From: Burkholderiales bacterium
GTDB taxonomy: Bacteria > Pseudomonadota > Gammaproteobacteria > Burkholderiales > Ga0077523
Length of the DNA: 64,000 nt
Direction: 5' to 3'
NCBI GenBank assembly: GCA_019745565.1
Contig: JAIESW010000049.1
Span: forward strand, 1-64,000
In this document: in pieces, positions 58,211-64,000 of the stretch
Numbering within the stretch: position 1 is the first letter of the stretch
Layout: each line of letters begins with the position of its first letter
Notes under the pieces: model-generated
Seen by the model: the letters and a program-made list of their open reading frames with translations, nothing else
The model's database searches: none
What the model was told of the DNA's origin: nothing
Position numbers and translations under genes: made by a program

Positions 58211-59746
58211 TTGAATCTCCTCAAGGCGCTGGCCACGGTCAGCAGCATGACGTTCCTGTCCCGGATCCTGGGCTTCATCCGGGATGCGGTCATCGCCCGG
58301 GCCTTCGGCGCCGGCATCGCCACCGACGCCTTCTTCGTCGCCTTCAAGCTGCCCAACCTGCTGCGGCGGATCTTCGCGGAGGGGGCGTTCTCGCAGGCGT
58401 TCGTGCCGATCCTGGCCGAATACCGCAATCGTCGGGGCGACGGCGCTACCCGCGATCTGGTCGACCACGTGGCGACGCTGCTGGCGCTGGCGCTGCTGGC
58501 AGTTACGGTGATCGGGATCATCGCTGCCCCGCTGATCGTCTACATCACGGCGCCCGGATTCGTGGCGAGCCCGCAGAAGTTCGACACGACGGTCGATCTG
58601 CTGCGCGTCACGTTCCCCTACATCTTCTTCATCTCGCTCACGTCGCTGGTGGGGGCGATCCTCAATACCTGGAGCCGCTTCTCCATCCCGGCGTTCACGC
58701 CGGCGCTGCTGAACGTCTCGTTCATCGTCTTCGCGCTGTTCCTGCTGCCGTACTTCGATCCGCCGGTCATGGGCCTCGCCTGGGCGGTGTTCCTGGGCGG
58801 CGTGCTGCAACTCGGATTCCAGCTCCCGTTCGTCGCGCGGCTGGGGATGCTGCCGCGGATCCGCCTCGACTTTCGCGACGAGGGCGTGCGGCGCGTGCTG
58901 CGGCAGATGGGGCCGGCCATCTTCGGCGTGTCCATCGGCCAGATCTCGCTGGTGATCAACGGGATCTTCGCGTCGTTCCTGGTAACCGGCAGCGTTTCCT
59001 GGCTGTACTACGCCGACCGTCTCATGGAATTTCCGACCGGCATCCTCGGGGTGGCGCTGGGGACGATCCTGCTGCCGAGCCTCGCCAAGAGCCACTCGAC
59101 CGGCGGCACCGAGGAATTCTCGAAGTTGCTCGACTGGGGGCTGCGCCTCACGCTGTTGCTGGCTGCACCGGCGGCTCTCGCGATGGCGATCCTGGCGGTG
59201 CCCCTGATCGCGACGCTGTTCCAGCACGGCGCCTTCCAGGCTCACGACGTGGAAATGACGCGACGGGCGCTCGTGGCCTACAGCGCGGGGCTCATCGGAC
59301 TGATCCTGGTCAAGGTGCTCGCCCCGGGCTTCTACGCCCGGCAGGACATCCGCACCCCGGTAAAGATCGGCATCGTGACACTGGTGGCGACCCAGCTCAT
59401 GAACCTGGCGTTCTACCGGCCGCTCGGCCACGGCGGTCTGGCACTGGCGATCGGTCTTGGTGCCTGCCTGAATGCCTTCCTCCTGTACCGGACGCTGCGG
59501 CGGCGGCAGATCTTCAATCCGGCGGGCGGCTGGTCGCGGTTCTTCTTGCGCCTGGCCGGTGCCCTGGTGGTCATGGGCGGGGTCCTGTGGTTCGCCGCAG
59601 GTCCGGACACATCCTGGGTGTCGGGCAGCGTCTGGCTGCGAGCGGGCCGGCTTGCGGGGGTGGTCGTGCTCGGTACGGTGGTCTATTTCGCGGCCCTGTG
59701 GGTCTTCGGGTTCCGGTTGAAGGACTTCCAGAAGCGCGCCGCGTAA
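58211..59746 (+). CDS. murJ: lipid II flippase MurJ
   Basis: The MOP-superfamily flippase that moves lipid II across the inner membrane for peptidoglycan synthesis, 511 aa with about 14 membrane helices. The start region [20 protein letters not shown], then [30 protein letters not shown] and [11 protein letters not shown], are diagnostic; the Arg and Asp in these segments line the lipid cavity. The start is TTG; no ATG fits as well. First of murJ-ribF-ileS-lspA. Confidence 0.96.
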   Translation: MNLLKALATVSSMTFLSRILGFIRDAVIARAFGAGIATDAFFVAFKLPNLLRRIFAEGAFSQAFVPILAEYRNRRGDGATRDLVDHVATLLALALLAVTVIGIIAAPLIVYITAPGFVASPQKFDTTVDLLRVTFPYIFFISLTSLVGAILNTWSRFSIPAFTPALLNVSFIVFALFLLPYFDPPVMGLAWAVFLGGVLQLGFQLPFVARLGMLPRIRLDFRDEGVRRVLRQMGPAIFGVSIGQISLVINGIFASFLVTGSVSWLYYADRLMEFPTGILGVALGTILLPSLAKSHSTGGTEEFSKLLDWGLRLTLLLAAPAALAMAILAVPLIATLFQHGAFQAHDVEMTRRALVAYSAGLIGLILVKVLAPGFYARQDIRTPVKIGIVTLVATQLMNLAFYRPLGHGGLALAIGLGACLNAFLLYRTLRRRQIFNPAGGWSRFFLRLAGALVVMGGVLWFAAGPDTSWVSGSVWLRAGRLAGVVVLGTVVYFAALWVFGFRLKDFQKRAA

Positions 59747-59834
59747 CCGGTCGCGTGGACCGGTTAGCCGCCCAGCCGATACAATCCGCGTCTTTTCAGC
59801 ACCCTGCGCTCTGCAGGACAGCCGCGGCTCCCGG

Positions 59835-60770
59835 ATGCGCATCTACCGCACCTTTCCCTCCCGTGCCGAAGGCGGCATCGCCCTCACCATCGGCAACTTC
59901 GACGGCGTGCACCGTGGCCACCAGGCCATGGTGGCTCGGCTCGAGGCCGCTGCGGCCGAGCGCGGACTGCCGGCATGCGTGATGACCTTCGAGCCGCATC
60001 CGCGGGAATTCTTTACCCCGGCCCAGGCGCCGGCGCGGCTGACGCCGCTGCGGGACAAGGTGGAGCAGCTTGCAGCCCTGGGCGTGGATCGCGTTTACGT
60101 GTGCCGTTTCAGCGAGCGCTTCGCCCGTCAGGCGCCGGAAGAGTTCGTGCGCGACGTGCTGGTGCGGCGCCTCGGTGTGCGCTGGTTGCTGGTGGGTGAC
60201 GATTTCAGGTTCGGTGCCCGACGTGTCGGCGACGTTGCCTTGCTGCAGCGGCTCGCGCCCGAATCCGGCATGGAGATCGACCGGATGGATACCATCCTGG
60301 TCGACGGCGCGCGCGCGTCGAGTACGGCAGTGCGCGATGCGCTGGCGGCCGGCGATCTCGAGATCGCCCGCCGATTGCTCGGCCGGCCCTACGGCATCAC
60401 CGGGCGCGTCGTCGGCGGCGACAAGCTCGGCCGCCAGCTCGGCTTTCCCACAGCCAACATCCACATGACCTTGAATCGGCCGCCGCTCAAGGGCATCTTC
60501 GCGGTGGAGGCCCACGGTCTGGGCGATCTTCCGGTGCGCGGTGCCGCCAGTCTCGGCGTGCGTCCCACGGTGAGCGACAACAACCGGCCGACGCTCGAGG
60601 TATTCCTGTTCGACTTCGACCGCGACATCTACGGCCGCCGCGTCCGCCTCGATTTCCTGTGCAAGCTGCGGGACGAGGAGAAGTATCCGACCCTGGACCT
60701 CCTCAAGGCACAGATCGCGCGCGACGTGCGCGCCACGCAGGATTTCTTTCGCAGCAGAGCCGGCGCCTGA
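59835..60770 (+). CDS. ribF: bifunctional riboflavin kinase / FAD synthetase
   Basis: Makes FMN and then FAD from riboflavin, 311 aa. The N-terminal adenylyltransferase part has [14 protein letters not shown] (about residues 19-32) and the STAVRDAL motif. The C-terminal kinase part has [12 protein letters not shown] and [12 protein letters not shown]. Also typical is the ending [15 protein letters not shown]. No FMN riboswitch was seen before it. It is 19 bp before ileS. Confidence 0.97.
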   Translation: MRIYRTFPSRAEGGIALTIGNFDGVHRGHQAMVARLEAAAAERGLPACVMTFEPHPREFFTPAQAPARLTPLRDKVEQLAALGVDRVYVCRFSERFARQAPEEFVRDVLVRRLGVRWLLVGDDFRFGARRVGDVALLQRLAPESGMEIDRMDTILVDGARASSTAVRDALAAGDLEIARRLLGRPYGITGRVVGGDKLGRQLGFPTANIHMTLNRPPLKGIFAVEAHGLGDLPVRGAASLGVRPTVSDNNRPTLEVFLFDFDRDIYGRRVRLDFLCKLRDEEKYPTLDLLKAQIARDVRATQDFFRSRAGA

Positions 60771-60789
60771 CGCCGTCGTTCATCCCACC

Positions 60790-63570
60790 ATGGCCGATTA
60801 CAAGAGCACCCTCAATCTCCCCGACACGCCGTTTCCCATGCGTGGCGACCTCGCGAAGCGCGAACCCGGCTGGGTCGCGCAATGGCAGGAGCGGAAGCTC
60901 TATCAGCGCATCCGTGAACATGCAGCCGGCCGTCCGAAGTTCATCCTGCACGACGGCCCGCCCTATGCGAACGGCGACATCCACATGGGGCACGCCGTCA
61001 ACAAGGTGCTGAAGGACATCATCGTCAAGAGCCGTACGCTCGCCGGCTTCGATGCGCCTTACGTGCCGGGCTGGGACTGTCACGGCCTGCCGATCGAACA
61101 CCAGATCGAGAAGAAGCACGGCAAGGGCCTCGAGCCCAACGCGTTCCGCAAGCTGTGCCGCGAATTCGCAGCCTCCCAGGTGGAGCGCCAGAAGAAGGAC
61201 TTCGTGCGCCTGGGCGTGCTCGGCGACTGGGACGATCCTTATCTCACCATGGCGTACAAGACCGAGGCGGACATCATCCGCTCGCTCGCGCGCATCTACG
61301 CGCGCGGCTACCTGTACCAGGGTGCGAAGCCGGTGCACTGGTGCCTGGATTGCCGCTCGTCGCTCGCGGAAGCGGAAGTGGAGTACGAAGATCGCGTCTC
61401 GCCGGCCATCGACGTGGCGTTTCCCGCGAAGGATGCACAGGAACTGGCGCGCCCGTTCGGCTTCAGCCATCTGCAGATGCCGTCGTACGCCGTGATCTGG
61501 ACGACCACGCCGTGGACGCTGCCGGCGAACCAGGCGATCTCGGTGCATCCGGAGCTGGACTACGCCCTGGTGGAAGGGCCGAAGTACTTCCTGCTGCTCG
61601 CGGCCGAACTGGTCGAGGCCTGCATGAAGCGCTACGGCATCGAGCAATGGAAGGTGGTCGGCGCCGTCAAGGGCGAGAAGCTGGAGAAGCTCGAGGTCTG
61701 GCATCCGTTCCAGGCGCGCCGCGTGCCCATCGTCCTGGGCGATCACGTGACGCTCGATGCCGGCACCGGTCTCGTGCATACCGCGCCGGCGCACGGCGTC
61801 GAGGACTTCGCGGTCGGCCAGAAATACGGGCTGCCCGTGGACAATCCGGTGGGCCCCGACGGACGCTTCAAGGAGAGCATCGGCCTGGTGGGCGGCAAGA
61901 CCGTCTGGGAAGGCAACGCCGATGTGATCGCAGTGCTCGAGGAAAAGACGCTGCTCCTGCACAACGAGGCCTACCGCCACAGCTATCCGCATTGCTGGCG
62001 CCACAAGACGCCGGTGATCTTCCGCGCGACGCACCAGTGGTTCATCGGCATGGAGTACCACGGACCCGACGGCCGCACCTTGCGGCAGTCGGCGCACCAG
62101 GCGGTGGACGCCACGGAGTTCTTTCCGCAGTGGGGCCGTGCGCGCCTCGAAGCGATGATCCAGGGGCGGCCCGACTGGTGCGTGTCGCGGCAGCGCAGCT
62201 GGGGCGTGCCGATGTCGTTGTTCGTCCATCGCGAGACCGGTGAACCCCATCCGCACACGCTCGAACTGATGGAGCAGGTGGCGCAACGGGTGGAGCAGGG
62301 CGGCATCGAAGCCTGGTTCGCTCTCGATGCGGCCGAACTGCTCGGCGCGGAAGCGAAGGACTACGTGAAGGTCCCCGACACGCTCGACGTTTGGTTCGAT
62401 TCCGGCACCACGCACGTGAGCGTGCTGGAGCGTCGCAGCCATCTCGCGAAGCCGGCCGATCTGTATCTGGAGGGATCGGACCAGCACCGTGGCTGGTTCC
62501 AGTCCTCGCTGCTGACCGGCTGCGCGATCGACGGCCGCGCTCCCTACCGGCAGCTGCTAACCCACGGCTTCCTGGTGGATGAGAAGGGCCGCAAGATGAG
62601 CAAGTCGGCCGGCAACGGGATCGACCCGCAGGAGGTTTCGGGCACGCTCGGGGCCGAGATCCTGCGCCTGTGGGTGGCCTCGAGCGACTACTCGGGCGAG
62701 ATCTCGCTCTCGAACGAGATCCTGAAGCGCGTGGTGGAGAGCTACCGGCGCATCCGCAATACGCTGCGGTTCCTGCTCGCCAACGTATCCGACTTCGATG
62801 CCAAACGCGATCTGCTGCCGCCGGAGGAGTGGATCGAGATCGACCGCTACGCGCTCGCGTTCACGCGGGCGGTGCAGGCCGAGATCGTCGCGGCCTACGA
62901 TCGCTACGAGTTCCACGTGGTCGTGCAACGCCTGCAGACCTTCTGTTCCGAGGAGCTCGGCGGGTTCTATCTCGATATCCTGAAGGACCGCCTCTATACG
63001 ACGGCAGCCACCGGTCAGGCGCGCCGGTCGGCGCAGAGCGCGCTGTGGCACATCACCCAGAGCTTGCTCGGCTGGATGGCGCCGGTCCTGTCGTTCACGG
63101 CCGAGGAGGCGTGGGCCGTGTTCAGCGGCAAGGGCGACGACAGCGTGCTGCTGCACACCTGGTACGAGTTGCCGTCCCAGACCGGTGAAGCGGCGCTCGT
63201 CGACAAGTGGAATGTGATCCGCGAGGCGCGTGCGTGGGTGCAGAAGGAGCTGGAAGAGGTGCGCGCCTCCGGCGCGATCGGGTCGTCGCTGCAGGCGGAG
63301 GTGGAGCTTGCGCTGCACGGCTCCCGTCACGCCGCGCTCGCCACCCTCGAGGACGATCTGCGCTTCGTGCTGATCACCTCGCAGGCCACGCTCGTGCGAG
63401 TGGATGCGGCGGATCAGGAATACGTCCGCGTGAACGCCAGCCCGAACACCAAGTGCGGCCGTTGCTGGCATTGGCGGGCCGATGTCGGACGGGACGCAGC
63501 GCATCCCGAGCTATGCGGTCGTTGCACGGCCAATCTGTTCGGTGCCGGGGAGCCGCGTGCCTACGCTTAA
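60790..63570 (+). CDS. ileS: isoleucyl-tRNA synthetase
   Basis: A class I synthetase charging tRNA-Ile, 926 aa, the normal size of the bacterial type 1 enzyme. HIGH is HMGH in [19 protein letters not shown], and KMSKS is intact in [11 protein letters not shown]. The editing domain has [13 protein letters not shown] and the C-terminal zinc site is CGRCWHW...CGRC. The stop overlaps the GTG start of lspA. Confidence 0.98.
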   Translation: MADYKSTLNLPDTPFPMRGDLAKREPGWVAQWQERKLYQRIREHAAGRPKFILHDGPPYANGDIHMGHAVNKVLKDIIVKSRTLAGFDAPYVPGWDCHGLPIEHQIEKKHGKGLEPNAFRKLCREFAASQVERQKKDFVRLGVLGDWDDPYLTMAYKTEADIIRSLARIYARGYLYQGAKPVHWCLDCRSSLAEAEVEYEDRVSPAIDVAFPAKDAQELARPFGFSHLQMPSYAVIWTTTPWTLPANQAISVHPELDYALVEGPKYFLLLAAELVEACMKRYGIEQWKVVGAVKGEKLEKLEVWHPFQARRVPIVLGDHVTLDAGTGLVHTAPAHGVEDFAVGQKYGLPVDNPVGPDGRFKESIGLVGGKTVWEGNADVIAVLEEKTLLLHNEAYRHSYPHCWRHKTPVIFRATHQWFIGMEYHGPDGRTLRQSAHQAVDATEFFPQWGRARLEAMIQGRPDWCVSRQRSWGVPMSLFVHRETGEPHPHTLELMEQVAQRVEQGGIEAWFALDAAELLGAEAKDYVKVPDTLDVWFDSGTTHVSVLERRSHLAKPADLYLEGSDQHRGWFQSSLLTGCAIDGRAPYRQLLTHGFLVDEKGRKMSKSAGNGIDPQEVSGTLGAEILRLWVASSDYSGEISLSNEILKRVVESYRRIRNTLRFLLANVSDFDAKRDLLPPEEWIEIDRYALAFTRAVQAEIVAAYDRYEFHVVVQRLQTFCSEELGGFYLDILKDRLYTTAATGQARRSAQSALWHITQSLLGWMAPVLSFTAEEAWAVFSGKGDDSVLLHTWYELPSQTGEAALVDKWNVIREARAWVQKELEEVRASGAIGSSLQAEVELALHGSRHAALATLEDDLRFVLITSQATLVRVDAADQEYVRVNASPNTKCGRCWHWRADVGRDAAHPELCGRCTANLFGAGEPRAYA

Positions 63571-64000
63571 GTCAACGCTGCGGTGGTTCGCGCTGGCTGC
63601 GCTCGTCGTCGGCCTCGACCAGCTCTCGAAGTTCGCCATGCGGCAGGAGTTCATGCCGGGCGAGTCGCGAACGGTCACGCCGTTCTTCGACCTGGTGCTG
63701 GTGTTCAATCCCGGGGCAGCGTTCAGCTTCCTGTCGGAGGCCTCCGGCTGGCAGCGCGGCTTCTTCATCACCATCGCCCTCGCAGCTTCGGCGTTCGTGA
63801 GCTTCCTCATCGTGAGGCATCGCGACAAGCCGCTGTTCTGCCTGGCGCTCACCCTGATCCTCGGCGGTGCGATCGGCAATCTGGTCGACCGCATCGCCTT
63901 CGGTGCCGTGGTGGATTTCCTGCACTTCCACGTGGCGCAGTACTATTGGCCCGCGTTCAATCTCGCCGATTCATCAATCTTCTGCGGCGCGGCGGTGCTC
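63557..64000 (+). CDS. lspA: lipoprotein signal peptidase LspA (runs off the window end)
   Basis: Inner-membrane aspartic peptidase cutting prolipoprotein signal peptides. 148 codons are visible from the GTG at 63557, which overlaps the end of ileS. Four membrane helices are expected. The start has [13 protein letters not shown] and later parts show [29 protein letters not shown] and [14 protein letters not shown]. The two catalytic Asp residues stand in NLVDR/VVDF and NLADS. The last codons lie beyond the window. Confidence 0.93.
   Translation, partial: MPTLKSTLRWFALAALVVGLDQLSKFAMRQEFMPGESRTVTPFFDLVLVFNPGAAFSFLSEASGWQRGFFITIALAASAFVSFLIVRHRDKPLFCLALTLILGGAIGNLVDRIAFGAVVDFLHFHVAQYYWPAFNLADSSIFCGAAVL

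Noticed and set aside
59747..59834. FMN riboswitch before ribF
   Set aside because: The gap is 88 bases and lacks the conserved RFN element.
58043..59842. Long minus-strand frame opposite murJ
   Set aside because: Arg/Gln/His-rich low-complexity translation; murJ is certain on the other strand.

Overview
The window is a GC-rich chromosomal segment from a betaproteobacterium. The evidence is the gene order rpsT / murJ-ribF-ileS-lspA, the xseB-ispA-dxs-folE2 block beside a Rieske oxygenase, a beta-proteobacterial proteasome homologue (BPH) beside argG and yajQ, and an aerobic benzoyl-CoA (box) cluster. The order within the class cannot be fixed from the sequence alone. No tRNA, rRNA, CRISPR array, transposase or phage gene was found. 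About 54 protein genes are supported, nearly all with strongly GC3-biased codons, so there is no clear foreign island.

Left part (1-16 kb): an ABC permease, two small hypotheticals, a MalT-like/BTAD regulator divergent from a LivK-type binding protein, and a three-gene signalling unit whose histidine kinase carries a plant ETR1-like ethylene-binding domain. That kinase is coupled to a response regulator and a REC-PAS-GGDEF-EAL protein. Next come a NUDIX hydrolase, a MoxR ATPase with a DUF2201/VWA protein, an Lrp regulator, and an orphan acetolactate synthase large subunit.

Middle part (16-45 kb) is catabolic. A fused 2-oxoacid oxidoreductase (IorAB type) is followed by the fused acyl-CoA mutase IcmF, and then two tandem orphan binding proteins. 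SoxZ and SoxY, a two-subunit molybdenum hydroxylase, a DUF2784 membrane protein, an HD-domain protein and a SpoIIAA-like/rhodanese fusion follow. The box cluster comes next: boxA, boxB, boxC and boxR on one strand; benzoate-CoA ligase, a LivK/H/M/G/F-type importer with an embedded DUF1348 gene, and an alpha/beta hydrolase on the other. Together these would import an aromatic acid, ligate it to CoA, epoxidise benzoyl-CoA and cleave the ring under BoxR control.

Right part (45-64 kb) is mainly housekeeping: a Rieske oxygenase, xseB-ispA-dxs (isoprenoid precursors), folE2, a retropepsin-like protease, a class I amidotransferase, an argD-argF-MORN-argG-BPH-yajQ gene string, rpsT, and murJ-ribF-ileS-lspA (lspA runs off the end).

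Two kinds of small repeat are conspicuous. A modular GC-rich hairpin family (six sites) fills several gaps and has also entered the icmF reading frame. A direct CACGAAGG-type inverted repeat forms the 5' end of the aromatic-acid binding protein gene and supplies its signal-peptide core. A duplicated argF tail next to a quasi-palindrome is a third curiosity.
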